Source: Rhodopseudomonas sp. (GTDB taxonomy: Bacteria; Pseudomonadota; Alphaproteobacteria; Rhizobiales; Xanthobacteraceae). From it: a DNA stretch of 64,000 nucleotides. The notes under the pieces are model-generated. The model had not been told where the DNA came from and made no database searches. It saw nothing but the letters and a program-made list of their open reading frames with translations. Below, piece after piece: positions 27,414-36,032 of this stretch. Within the stretch, counting starts at the first letter, position 1. Every line of letters begins with the position of its first letter. The stretch is taken from the NCBI RefSeq assembly GCF_013377015.1, contig NZ_JACABA010000001.1:1127771-1191770 (forward strand). The letters run 5' to 3'. The position numbers and the translations under genes are program-made.

Positions 27414-28453
27414 GGGATCAACACAGCGCGGCCATGGATGCGGCCATGGTGCAGGTCGTGCAGCGCATCGTTGGCCTGGCTGAGTTTGTATTCCTTGGTG
27501 TGGAGATCAACGAGGCCGCGATCCGCGAGCGCCATCAGTTCGACCAATTCGGCGTAGGTGCCGACCAGATTGCCCACGATGGTCTTTTCCGAGGTGATCA
27601 GGTCGATGGTCGGAAGCTCGATCTTGCCGCCGTAGCCGACGACATAGTAGTAGCCGTCGTTCGCCGTCATCGCCAACCCCCTGGCGACAGCCTCGCCCTC
27701 GCCGACGAAGTCGATTACCGCTTCGGCGCCGCGGCCGCCGGTCTTCGCCAGCACGGCTTCGACTTCGTTGCCGTCGGCTTTCACCAGGTGATGCGCGCCG
27801 CAGGTCTTGGCCAGTTCAAGAGACTTGTCATCGCGGTCGATGACGATAATTTCGGCGGCGCACAATGCTGCGAGAACCTGAATGCCGATATGGCCGAGCC
27901 CGCCGGCGCCGATCACCGCGACATATTGGCCCGGCAGCAGATGACGGGATGCCTTCTTCGCAGCGCGATAGGCCGTGAGGCCGGCGTCGGTGTAGGGCGC
28001 GACATCCTTCGGCGCCAGCGTCTTCGGCAACTTGATTAGCGAGCGCTGGCCGGTCAGCAAATACTGCGCGTAGCCGCCGTTGGCGTTGATGCCAGGAAAC
28101 GAGCTATCCAGCGCGTGCATGTCGTTGCCGCGCCGACAAGCCAAACAGTGTCCGCTGGTCACCAGCGGATGACAGATCACGCTGTCGCCAACCTTGACGC
28201 CCTCGACGCCAGGCCCGATCGCCTCGACCCAGCCGGCATTCTCATGTCCCATGATGTAGGGAAGCTTGACCTCGACCTTGCTGCGCCAAATGCCTTCGAC
28301 GATGTGCAGGTCGGTTCGGCAGACGCCGGCTCCGCCGATCCGCACGATCACGTCGGTCGGACGTGTAATCTTCGGATCCGCCACATCTTCGTATTTGACG
28401 AATTCTTTCGCCGTCAGCTTTTCGTCGAACGCATGGAGCACCGCTGCTTTCAT
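27410..28453 (-). CDS. Zinc-type alcohol dehydrogenase of the monooxygenase operon
   Basis: A 347-aa medium-chain dehydrogenase/reductase, expected to oxidise the alcohol made by the monooxygenase to a ketone or aldehyde with NAD(P)+. The catalytic zinc site is intact (GVCRTDLH, MGHENAGWVEAIGPG) and the Rossmann motif is GAGGLGHIG. The structural zinc lobe is degenerate: SGHCLACRRGNDMHA keeps only two of the usual four cysteines. The ATG at 28453 starts the conserved MKAAVLHAF. First gene after a sigma-54 promoter. Confidence 0.9.
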   Translation of the reverse strand: MKAAVLHAFDEKLTAKEFVKYEDVADPKITRPTDVIVRIGGAGVCRTDLHIVEGIWRSKVEVKLPYIMGHENAGWVEAIGPGVEGVKVGDSVICHPLVTSGHCLACRRGNDMHALDSSFPGINANGGYAQYLLTGQRSLIKLPKTLAPKDVAPYTDAGLTAYRAAKKASRHLLPGQYVAVIGAGGLGHIGIQVLAALCAAEIIVIDRDDKSLELAKTCGAHHLVKADGNEVEAVLAKTGGRGAEAVIDFVGEGEAVARGLAMTANDGYYYVVGYGGKIELPTIDLITSEKTIVGNLVGTYAELVELMALADRGLVDLHTKEYKLSQANDALHDLHHGRIHGRAVLIP

Positions 28454-28523
28454 CTGGCTTTCTCTCCCAATGACGATTTTTTGTTTTGTGCTCAATGGCG
28501 CAATCGTCTGCAGAGAGAAGGAC

Positions 28524-28539
28524 AGCAAGAGCCGTGCCA
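28524..28539 (-). promoter_or_regulatory. Sigma-54 (RpoN) promoter of the dehydrogenase-monooxygenase operon
   Basis: On the minus strand the sequence is TGGCACGGCTCTTGCT, matching the -24/-12 consensus TGGCACG-N4-TTGCW at every defined position. It lies 71 bp upstream of the dehydrogenase ATG, giving a leader of about 60 nt. A sigma-54 activator gene is transcribed divergently. No second match was found between the 83-aa gene and the hydroxylase gene, so this promoter probably drives the whole operon. Confidence 0.88.
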
Positions 28540-28579
28540 GCACCCTAACAAACTGACTTATTTGAGATTCCGGATTTCT

Positions 28580-28596
28580 TCGCAACTGCGTTGCGA
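28580..28596. promoter_or_regulatory. Inverted repeat 1, candidate activator binding site
   Basis: TCGCAA-N5-TTGCGA, a perfect 6-5-6 inverted repeat about 75 bp upstream of the predicted sigma-54 start site, within the usual range of enhancer-binding protein sites. Confidence 0.5.
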
Positions 28597-28626
28597 TCCG
28601 CACCGGATCACAACTGCAGTCATTAG

Positions 28627-28643
28627 TGTTCCGCGACGGAACA
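28627..28643. promoter_or_regulatory. Inverted repeat 2, candidate activator binding site
   Basis: TGTTCCG-CGA-CGGAACA, a perfect 7-3-7 palindrome about 120 bp upstream of the predicted sigma-54 start site and 145 bp before the divergent activator ATG. The spacing suits an upstream activating sequence for the AcoR-like protein. Confidence 0.55.
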
Positions 28644-28787
28644 GTTAGCTGCGACAATGGTGCGCCAGAGGCAATTTGGAATTCCAGCCAATTGATCTAT
28701 AGTAATCGAAACGCCGAATGCACGAGACGGTGCACGCAGCGACGCATACCGAGGAAATCGCCGAGCCGCTGTTCAGGAGGACAGTTC

Positions 28788-30668
28788 ATGCTGGTTGCAA
28801 ATCGGCGGGTCGAGAAGGCATGGATGGTGCTCGAGCAGCGGGGCGCCCCGCCGGCTGATTTCCTGACGGTCGACATTTACGACAGCTGGATGCGCTGCAT
28901 TTCGCTCGGCCTCGACATGCGACGTCCGCCGCCTCCGGAATTCGTCGGCCCCGCAATGCTGCGACAGGAGCAGCAACGTTGTTCGCTTGTGCGCGGTCTC
29001 GCTTTGGCGGAGATGCACACCCTGCATCAGCAAATCTCCGGCTCCAATTTCATGGTCGCCTTTGCCAACGCGGATGGCTTGCTGCTGGATATGATATCCG
29101 ACCGGAGCTTCAGCGACGCCTCCGACGCCGCAAGCATCCAGCCTGGCACGGTATGGACCGAACGCTTCTGCGGCACCAATGGCCTTGGCACTGCGGCCCA
29201 TCTCAAACGTGCGGTCGCCGTGCATGGAGATCAGCATTTTTTCCCGCGCTACAACAACCTGACTTGTGTTGCGGCGCCGATCTTCGCACCTGATGGCGAA
29301 TTGACCGGAATATTGGATGCCTCGTCGGATTGCATGTCGCGCCAGACCCACACCCAGGCGCTGGTCGCGATGGCGGCGACTCAGATCGAGAATGGATTAT
29401 TCCGCGAATATCATCGCGGCGATATCCTGATCGCTTTCCACAATCGTGGCGAATATCTGCACACGCTGAGCGCGGGCCTGATGGCCGTAGACGAGGGTGG
29501 CAAGATTCTCGCGGTGAACCGGGCGGCGCGGGTGTTGTTGCACGGCTTGCCGGCTTCGCCCGGCCGTCGCTTCGTCGATATCTTTCGAACCGATTTCAAC
29601 ACCTTTGTCGACGAAGGCCGTCGCCGGGAGCGCCAGGGCCTCGAGGACGAGGTCGGCAGCCAGTTTGTTTCGACGATCGAGAACACACGTCGGTTCCCGA
29701 TGGTTCAAGCAGTGTCGAAGCCGCCGGCCCCGCCACCGAACAAGACCCCCAGGCAGTTTGTGTCTGCCGATCCGGCCATCGCCAGTGTCGTGCGCCGGGT
29801 TGAAAGCGCTGCGGCGCGCAAGATGCCGATTCTCATTCGGGGTGAGACCGGCACCGGCAAGGAACAAATGGCGCGTCACGCACATGCGGCCAGCCGGCGC
29901 TCCGGCCAGTTCGTCGCCGTTAATTGCGCGGCGCTTCCGGAAAGTTTGATCGAAGCGGAATTGTTCGGTTACTCGGAAGGCGCGTTCACGGGCGCAAAGA
30001 AGGGCGGCGCCGTCGGTTTATTCAAAGAAGCGGACTGCGGCACGCTGTTTCTCGACGAGATCGGCGACATGCCGGTAACGCTGCAAGCTGTTCTGCTGCG
30101 GTTTCTCGACGACTGGATCGTCCGGCCGGTCGGCGGCGCGAAATGTCAGGTCGACGTTCTCCTGGTGTCCGCCACCAATGCCAACCTCGACGAGTCGATC
30201 GCGAGGGGCCGGTTCCGCTCCGACCTGCTGTTTCGCCTCAACACACTCGAGGTGACATTGCCGCCGCTACGCGAGCGTTCCGACTTCGATGAAATTGCGC
30301 GGCATCTGATGGGAAAGATCGATCCATCTGCAGGCTTGACGCAAGGCGCGATCGATCGATTGGCCGAATTGGATTGGAACGGCAATATCCGGGAATTGCG
30401 CAATGTGCTCTCCCGGCTATCGCTCAGCGAGCAAGGAGGCCTGATCGATGATGCTGCGGTCAAATCCATTGTCGGACATCTGAGTAACAAGCGGTCGTCC
30501 GGCGACGTGTCTGTCGGCGTCGGACTGAGGAGTGACTTGCGCGACCTTCAACGCGCACACTTGCTGACCGCTTATGCTCAATCCGGCAATAATATCAGCA
30601 AGACGGCGCGCCGCCTCGGCGTGTCGCGCAATATGATCTATCGCGCTCTTCGAGGGAGCCAGGACTGA
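28788..30668 (+). CDS. mimR: Sigma-54-dependent activator of the monooxygenase operon, MimR/AcoR-like (second of two)
   Basis: A 626-aa enhancer-binding protein. A GAF-type sensor spans about residues 85-205, a PAS-like segment about 225-300, and the AAA+ domain has Walker A GETGTGKE (352-359) and GAFTGA (398-403). A Fis-type HTH closes it (SKTARRLGVSRNMIYRAL). AGGAGG lies 6-7 nt before ATG 28788. Divergent from the operon with a sigma-54 promoter and two inverted repeats between, so it is the best candidate for substrate-responsive activation. The symbol is by analogy with the mycobacterial regulator. Confidence 0.88.
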   Translation: MLVANRRVEKAWMVLEQRGAPPADFLTVDIYDSWMRCISLGLDMRRPPPPEFVGPAMLRQEQQRCSLVRGLALAEMHTLHQQISGSNFMVAFANADGLLLDMISDRSFSDASDAASIQPGTVWTERFCGTNGLGTAAHLKRAVAVHGDQHFFPRYNNLTCVAAPIFAPDGELTGILDASSDCMSRQTHTQALVAMAATQIENGLFREYHRGDILIAFHNRGEYLHTLSAGLMAVDEGGKILAVNRAARVLLHGLPASPGRRFVDIFRTDFNTFVDEGRRRERQGLEDEVGSQFVSTIENTRRFPMVQAVSKPPAPPPNKTPRQFVSADPAIASVVRRVESAAARKMPILIRGETGTGKEQMARHAHAASRRSGQFVAVNCAALPESLIEAELFGYSEGAFTGAKKGGAVGLFKEADCGTLFLDEIGDMPVTLQAVLLRFLDDWIVRPVGGAKCQVDVLLVSATNANLDESIARGRFRSDLLFRLNTLEVTLPPLRERSDFDEIARHLMGKIDPSAGLTQGAIDRLAELDWNGNIRELRNVLSRLSLSEQGGLIDDAAVKSIVGHLSNKRSSGDVSVGVGLRSDLRDLQRAHLLTAYAQSGNNISKTARRLGVSRNMIYRALRGSQD

Positions 30669-30781
30669 ATCGAGCGATCGAAAGCGCCGACGCGATTCTT
30701 GGCGCAGGCTTCTGAGACTGACCTGACGACTGGCATTCGTGTGAGATCTTCAACCGTCATCGACTTCATGAAAGGATCGTC

Positions 30782-31228
30782 GTGTTTGAACCGCAAAACA
30801 GTCTCGAAGCCCTGATGCAAGCCGCCGCGAAGGACCCCAGCGTCGCTCCGGCATTCTATCAGGCGCTGCTGGAAACCGAGATCTATATTTTGACCCCGGA
30901 CGCCCCCATGACCCCAGGCCGCCGCCGGTCGCTCAAATACCAGGAGAAAATCAACGTCGCGACCGTCGAATTCCAGGGCATGAAATGGCACCCAGCCTTC
31001 ACGTCCAAATCCAGGATATCCGACTACGTCAAGGAGCCCGAAACCTGCCTTGGCGCCGTGGCGCGCAATCTGTTCGAGATGTTGCCCGACTCCAATTTCT
31101 GGCTCAATCCGCAGTCCGAATGCCAGAAACCGCTGCCTGCCTCCGAGATAGCTCTTTTGACGAGCGGCAAGATCTTCGAAACGATCAGAGAGGTGCTACC
31201 GAAACAGCCGGCCAAACGTTCTAAGTAA
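30782..31228 (+). CDS. SseB-family protein
   Basis: A 148-aa soluble protein with the SseB N-terminal domain pattern (SLEALMQAAAKDPSVAPAFY; LLETEIYILTPD). SseB proteins are poorly understood and were named for enhanced serine sensitivity. The start is GTG at 30782 with AAAGGA upstream. It stands alone after the activator gene and probably has its own promoter in the 113-bp gap. Confidence 0.7.
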   Translation: MFEPQNSLEALMQAAAKDPSVAPAFYQALLETEIYILTPDAPMTPGRRRSLKYQEKINVATVEFQGMKWHPAFTSKSRISDYVKEPETCLGAVARNLFEMLPDSNFWLNPQSECQKPLPASEIALLTSGKIFETIREVLPKQPAKRSK

Positions 31229-31489
31229 TTGCGGTATTGTGTTTGTCCGTCGGCTGGATCTGCCACGAAGCGAGCCGGCAAAGAGGACAGCGTGTGGACG
31301 GGCGAGTGCTGGCCGGGAGCTTCCGCGAAGCCGTGGTTCAGCGACAATGAATGACGTTGACGTAAACGTTCCGTCGGATGCAGTTCGCAAAATTCCGCGG
31401 CTTTGCTTCCATATTGTTTCCGCTGCGCAACCAACCCGAAGACAGCGGCGGGCGACAGTCGAAATCATATAACAATTTCAGATGGATAC

Positions 31490-31566
31490 TGGCGCGCCCG
31501 AAGAGATTCGAACTCCTGACCCCTAGATTCGTAGTCTAGTGCTCTATCCAGCTGAGCTACGGGCGC
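31490..31566 (-). tRNA. tRNA-Arg (anticodon ACG)
   Basis: A complete cloverleaf on the minus strand: acceptor GCGCCCG / CGGGCGC, D arm GCTC-AGCTGGATAGA-G, anticodon stem CTAGA / TCTAG around loop CTACGAA (anticodon ACG), T loop GTTCGAATC, and an encoded CCA end at 31490-31492. The 260 bp between the SseB gene and this tRNA hold nothing recognised. Confidence 0.95.
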
Positions 31567-31661
31567 GTTTGTCGCTGACATCGCAGGCAATGCCCGCGGA
31601 AGCCGCTTGCGTTCCGCAACGAACAGGCTGCGAAAGCGGGCCATAGCTAGCGGCTCCGGTT

Positions 31662-31735
31662 CGGCTTGGCAAGCTCCGGCTTGGCAAGAGTCGATCTGGC
31701 AAGTGTCAGCCTGGCGAGCTCCGGCTGGCGCTGCG
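31662..31735. repeat. Imperfect 15-bp tandem repeat
   Basis: Four to five units of about 15 bp built around CTGGCAAG / TTGGCAAG and CTCCGGC, just after the sensor-kinase stop codon (minus strand). It lies between that gene and the tRNA and outside any gene I can support. Confidence 0.6.
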
Positions 31736-31741
31736 ACGGCG

Positions 31742-33220
31742 TTACGCCCGCGCCCGCTCGTTGCGCAGGCTGTGCAAATCCACCGGGCGGTCGGGGATCG
31801 AGAAGCGGAACGTCGCCCCCAACGTACCTTCCACCAGATTGATCTCGCCGCCATGGGCGCGGACCAGTTCGGCGGCGATCGCGAGGCCAAGGCCGCTGCC
31901 GCCGGCGCGCACCGAGCCATGGAAGGCTTCGAACAGGTGGTCGCGCGCCTTCTGCGGAACCCCGGGGCCGGTATCCGAAACCTCCACAATGGTCACCGAG
32001 CCTTCGCGGCGGCCGGTGATCCGGATCTGCTGCGGCGCGGCGTCGCTGCGCGGATGGCTCTCCAGCGCCTGGGCGGCGTTGCGCACCAGATTGAGCAGGA
32101 CGCGAAACAGCTGGTCGGGATCGGCGTCGATGGTCAGCCCGCGCTCGATCGAGCTGATCCAGGTGATCGAGGCGTCCGCTGCCAACCCGGCGGTCTCGCG
32201 CACCTCGTTGACCACCGGCTCGATCAACAGCATTCGCCGATCGGGGGCGGCCTCCTGGGCCCGGCCGTAGGACAGCGTCGACTGGCAGAACGCGATCGCG
32301 CGCTCCAGCGAACGCATCAGTTTCGGCGCGAACCGCTGCACCCGCGGATCGGGTACGCTGGCGAGCTGGTCCGACAGCAATTGCGAGGACGCCAGCAGGT
32401 TGCGCAGATCATGGTTGATCTTCGACACCGCGAGCCCCAGCGCGGCGAGCCGGCTCTTCTGATGCAGCATCGACACCAGGTCGCGCTGCATGTCGGACAA
32501 TTCGTGCTCGGCGAGCCCTATCTCGTCGCCGCGCGGCCCCGGTATCATAATGCTGGCTGGACTTTCCGGGTTTTGCCGGAAATTGACCATGTTGGCGGTC
32601 AGGCGGCGCATCGGCCGGACGAACAGGAAGTGCAGCGCCAGATAGATCAGCGCCGTGGTCAGGCTGGTGATGGTCAGCGACACCAGCAGCAGATTGTTGG
32701 AAAATCGGTACATCGCCTGGCGCAGCGGCAATTCGTCGATCACCACCTCGATGAACTGCGCGTTGCCTTCGGCCGGCCCGATCACTCGAATCGCCTGATT
32801 GCCGCTCTCCAGCATGACGACGAAGGAATCCACGATCGCCGACCACGGCGTGACGTCGCGCAGATCGACGTGGTGATCGATGGTCGGCGGCAAATTGGCG
32901 CTGGCCAGCAGCCGGCGCTGCTGGCCCATCTTGATCGCCACCGCGCGGGCGTCGATGCTGTCGAGAATCTGCCGTGCCAGCGATTCCGGCACCATCCCGG
33001 ACGGCGAGGCATCCAGCACCAGCGCCGCGGTACTGGCCGCGGCGAGCCGGTCGTTCAGCCGGTTGATCCGGAAATTGGCAATCGAGGGCACGTAAATCAG
33101 GATTTCGGCGATCAACACCAGCGGAATTGTCAGCAGCAACAGCTTGCCGGACAGACCGATCCGGGGTTCCGGCCGTGGTCGCGATGCTTGCGCCTGATGC
33201 TGTTGCTCCGCTGCCGGCAC
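31742..33220 (-). CDS. Membrane sensor histidine kinase
   Basis: A 492-aa two-component kinase. A transmembrane helix lies at about residues 25-45, a periplasmic sensor at about 46-173, a second helix at about 178-200, then HAMP (FVRPMRRLTANM), the dimerisation helix with phospho-acceptor H270 (SKINHDLRNLL), and an ATPase domain with N box LVRNAAQAL, DTGPGVP and GGSGLGLAIA. No response regulator gene is adjacent, so it is an orphan here. The H box is slightly unusual (NHDLRN). Confidence 0.88.
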   Translation of the reverse strand: MPAAEQQHQAQASRPRPEPRIGLSGKLLLLTIPLVLIAEILIYVPSIANFRINRLNDRLAAASTAALVLDASPSGMVPESLARQILDSIDARAVAIKMGQQRRLLASANLPPTIDHHVDLRDVTPWSAIVDSFVVMLESGNQAIRVIGPAEGNAQFIEVVIDELPLRQAMYRFSNNLLLVSLTITSLTTALIYLALHFLFVRPMRRLTANMVNFRQNPESPASIMIPGPRGDEIGLAEHELSDMQRDLVSMLHQKSRLAALGLAVSKINHDLRNLLASSQLLSDQLASVPDPRVQRFAPKLMRSLERAIAFCQSTLSYGRAQEAAPDRRMLLIEPVVNEVRETAGLAADASITWISSIERGLTIDADPDQLFRVLLNLVRNAAQALESHPRSDAAPQQIRITGRREGSVTIVEVSDTGPGVPQKARDHLFEAFHGSVRAGGSGLGLAIAAELVRAHGGEINLVEGTLGATFRFSIPDRPVDLHSLRNERARA

Positions 33221-33442
33221 TTGGTTTTCGCCTCGCCTTCCCGCTCGCGCCCGGATTCACTGCACAGAATGCGCCCTAGCACGAAAACCGTCAAATTACC
33301 GTTCGATCATCCGCGGCGGAGCGCTGAGCCCCGGGGCGCTGCCGTGCCAAGCCCCGCGCGGACTTGAGAGATCGCTCGTCACCGCGAACTTGGGCGTAAA
33401 ACACGTTGTTTCGAAGGCGGCCAAAACCGACACCGGGCGTGA

Positions 33443-33471
33443 TTGACGAAAACAGGTCGCTCCCGTATAAG
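33443..33471 (+). promoter_or_regulatory. Sigma-70-type promoter of the rpmH operon
   Basis: TTGACG at 33443-33448, a 17-bp spacer, and TATAAG at 33466-33471, an excellent housekeeping promoter about 150 bp before the rpmH start. Confidence 0.75.
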
Positions 33472-33520
33472 CCGCGCCAACTGTCCGCGATGGCCCGGCT
33501 CGACCGGGGCGGTTCATTTT

Positions 33521-33600
33521 TGAGCCGAAAATGGCTCATGTTTGAGCCAGCATCTCCGGACTTTATCTCATTCCTCGGCGAACTTGCCTCGGCGAACTTG
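33521..33600 (+). promoter_or_regulatory. rpmH leader: small hairpin and 14-bp tandem duplication
   Basis: TGAGCC-GAAAAT-GGCTCA (33521-33538) forms a 6-bp hairpin. Two perfect head-to-tail copies of CCTCGGCGAACTTG lie at 33573-33600, just before the rpmH ribosome binding site. The leader could fold and affect L34 translation; function unproven. Confidence 0.5.
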
Positions 33601-33622
33601 CCCGGTCAGCGGAGAACGACCC

Positions 33623-33757
33623 GTGAAGCGGACTTATCAACCCAGCAAACTGGTGCGCAAGCGCCGCCACGGCTTTCGCGCCCGTCTTGCGACGGTCGGT
33701 GGCCGCAAGGTCCTGGCGGCGCGCCGCGCCCGCGGTCGCAAGCGTCTGAGCGCCTGA
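33623..33757 (+). CDS. rpmH: Ribosomal protein L34
   Basis: A 44-aa very basic protein, starting at GTG and reading [20 protein letters not shown], the invariant L34 sequence of the 50S subunit. GGAGA lies 8 nt upstream. It precedes rnpA by 23 nt, the universal rpmH-rnpA-yidC order. Confidence 0.97.
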
Positions 33758-33780
33758 ACGGGCCTCTCCGAGATCTCCTC

Positions 33781-34122
33781 ATGGATCGGTTAAGGCAGCG
33801 GGCGGACTTCATCGCCGTTGCCAATGGGCTGCGGATGAGCGGGCCTGCCTTCGTGGTGCAGGGCCGACGCCGCGACGATGACGGCCCGGTCCGGGTCGGC
33901 TTCACCGTGACCAAAAAGGTCGGCAACGCTCCCGAGCGCAACCGCATCCGCCGCCGGCTTCGCGAACTGGTGAAGCACGTCGATGGCTTATCCATGCGAC
34001 CGCACAATGATTATGTGCTAGTCGGCCGTCGTGCGGCGCTGAGCCGCGACTTTGCCATCATGCTCGACGATCTCCGTTCCGCCCTCGACCGCATCGAGCG
34101 GCGGGCGTCAAAACCGAATTGA
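33781..34122 (+). CDS. rnpA: Ribonuclease P protein component
   Basis: The 113-aa protein subunit of RNase P, which helps the catalytic RNA cut tRNA 5' leaders. The RNR signature is visible (APERNRIRRRLRELVK) and the protein is basic. ATG 33781 begins MDRLRQRADF. In the conserved operon with rpmH and yidC. Confidence 0.95.
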   Translation: MDRLRQRADFIAVANGLRMSGPAFVVQGRRRDDDGPVRVGFTVTKKVGNAPERNRIRRRLRELVKHVDGLSMRPHNDYVLVGRRAALSRDFAIMLDDLRSALDRIERRASKPN

Positions 34123-34139
34123 ATGACGAGACCTGACCG

Positions 34140-36011
34140 ATGACCGATAATCGCAACACCATTCTCGCCGTCATTCTGTCGGGCCTCGTGCTGCTCGGCT
34201 GGCAGTATTTCTTCAACATTCCGCAGATGGAAAAGCAGCGCGCCGCCCAGCAGGCACAAACCCAGACTGCGACTCCGGCACCGCAGCCCAGCACCACGCC
34301 GGCCGCGACACCCGGCTCGCCGCAATCCGGCACGGCTGCGGCGCCATCGACTGCCGCCACCCCCGCCCAGCCGGCCTCAGCCGCGCCGGTGGTGAGCCGC
34401 GACGCCGCGATTGCCGCCAGCCCGCGCATCAAGATCGACACGCCGCGGGTCAGCGGCAGCATTGCCCTGAAGGGCGCGCGGATCGACGATATCTCGCTGG
34501 TTCTGTTTCGCGATACCGTCGATCCGAAATCGCCGGCGATCGAGCTGTTCTCGCCGTCCGGCACCGCTAACCCTTATTACGCCGAATTCGGCTGGGTCGC
34601 GGCGAGCGGCGCGGCGGTCAAGATTCCGGACCAGACCACGGTGTGGGAGCAGGAAGGCTCGGGCAGCCTGACGCCGTCCCACCCGGTGACGCTGAAATAC
34701 GACAATGGCGAGGGGTTGACCTTCCGCCGCACCATTTCGATCGACGAGCGCTATCTGTTCAGCGTCAAGGACGACGTCACCAATGTCGGCGCCGCCCCGG
34801 TCACGCTGTATCCGTTCGCGCTGATCTCGCGGCACGGCACCCCGGCCGTCGCCGGCTATTACATCCTGCACGAAGGCCTGGTCGGCTATCTCGGCGACCA
34901 GGGCCTGCAGGAGTATCCCTACAAGAAGATCGACGACGCCAAGGCGGTGAGCTTCAAGGTCACCAATGGCTGGCTCGGCATTACCGACAAGTACTGGGCC
35001 TCGGCGCTGCTGCCGGACAACAATGCGCAGCTGCAGGCGCGGTTCTCCTCGAATCTTGTCGGCAATGTCCGCACCTATCAGGCCGACTATCTGCAGGACC
35101 CGCAGACCATCGCGATCGGCGGCACCGGCTCGGCCAATGCACGGCTGTTCGCCGGCGCCAAGGAAGCCCGCGTCGTCGGCATCAACTTCCCGTTCGCGGG
35201 GCTCGGCGGCTACAACCAGCAGCTCAACCTCAACCATTTCGACCTGCTGATCGACTGGGGCTGGTTCTATTTCATCACCAAGCCGATGTTCATGGCGCTC
35301 GACTTCTTCTTCCACCTGGTCGGCAATTTCGGCGTCGCCATCCTGCTGGTGACGGTGATCGTCAAGCTGTTGTTCCTGCCGCTGGCGAACAAGTCCTACG
35401 CCTCGATGGCGAAGATGAAGTCGATTCAGCCGCAACTGGCGGCGCTGAAGGAGCGCCATCCGGACGACAAGGCCAAGCAGCAGCAGGAGATGATGGAGAT
35501 CTACCGCAAGGAGAAGATCAATCCGGTCGCCGGCTGTCTACCGGTGATGTTGCAGATCCCGGTGTTCTTCTCGCTCTACAAGGTGCTGTTCGTCACCATC
35601 GAAATGCGCCACGCGCCGTTCTTCGGCTGGATCCAGGACCTGTCCGCGCTCGACCCGACCAATCTGTTCAATCTGTTCGGACTGCTGCCGTTCGATCCCA
35701 CCCATCTGCCGGTGTTCGGCCATTATCTGGTGCTCGGCGCCTGGCCGCTGGTGATGGGCATCACCATGTGGGTGCAGATGCAGCTCAACCCGGCGCCGCC
35801 GGATCCGACCCAGAAGATGATCTTCGCCTGGATGCCGCTGATCTTCACCTTCATGCTGGCGTCGTTCCCGGCCGGGCTGGTGATCTACTGGGCCTGGAAC
35901 AACCTGCTGTCGGTGCTGCAACAGGGTTTCATCATGCGGCGCAACGGCGTGAGGGTCGAACTGTTCGACAATCTGAAGGCGACCTTCGTCGGGCCGAAAA
36001 AGACCACGTAG
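34140..36011 (+). CDS. yidC: Membrane protein insertase YidC
   Basis: A 623-aa insertase that folds inner-membrane proteins with or after Sec. It has an N-terminal signal-anchor (TILAVILSGLVLLGWQYFF), a Pro/Ala/Thr/Gln-rich linker (about residues 35-95), a large periplasmic domain to about 370, and the conserved core from ALDFFFHLVGNFGVAILLVT onward with five helices. 17 nt after rnpA. A palindromic repeat follows the stop. Confidence 0.96.
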   Translation: MTDNRNTILAVILSGLVLLGWQYFFNIPQMEKQRAAQQAQTQTATPAPQPSTTPAATPGSPQSGTAAAPSTAATPAQPASAAPVVSRDAAIAASPRIKIDTPRVSGSIALKGARIDDISLVLFRDTVDPKSPAIELFSPSGTANPYYAEFGWVAASGAAVKIPDQTTVWEQEGSGSLTPSHPVTLKYDNGEGLTFRRTISIDERYLFSVKDDVTNVGAAPVTLYPFALISRHGTPAVAGYYILHEGLVGYLGDQGLQEYPYKKIDDAKAVSFKVTNGWLGITDKYWASALLPDNNAQLQARFSSNLVGNVRTYQADYLQDPQTIAIGGTGSANARLFAGAKEARVVGINFPFAGLGGYNQQLNLNHFDLLIDWGWFYFITKPMFMALDFFFHLVGNFGVAILLVTVIVKLLFLPLANKSYASMAKMKSIQPQLAALKERHPDDKAKQQQEMMEIYRKEKINPVAGCLPVMLQIPVFFSLYKVLFVTIEMRHAPFFGWIQDLSALDPTNLFNLFGLLPFDPTHLPVFGHYLVLGAWPLVMGITMWVQMQLNPAPPDPTQKMIFAWMPLIFTFMLASFPAGLVIYWAWNNLLSVLQQGFIMRRNGVRVELFDNLKATFVGPKKTT

Positions 36012-36032
36012 CTTGTTGCACTAACCTCGCCG

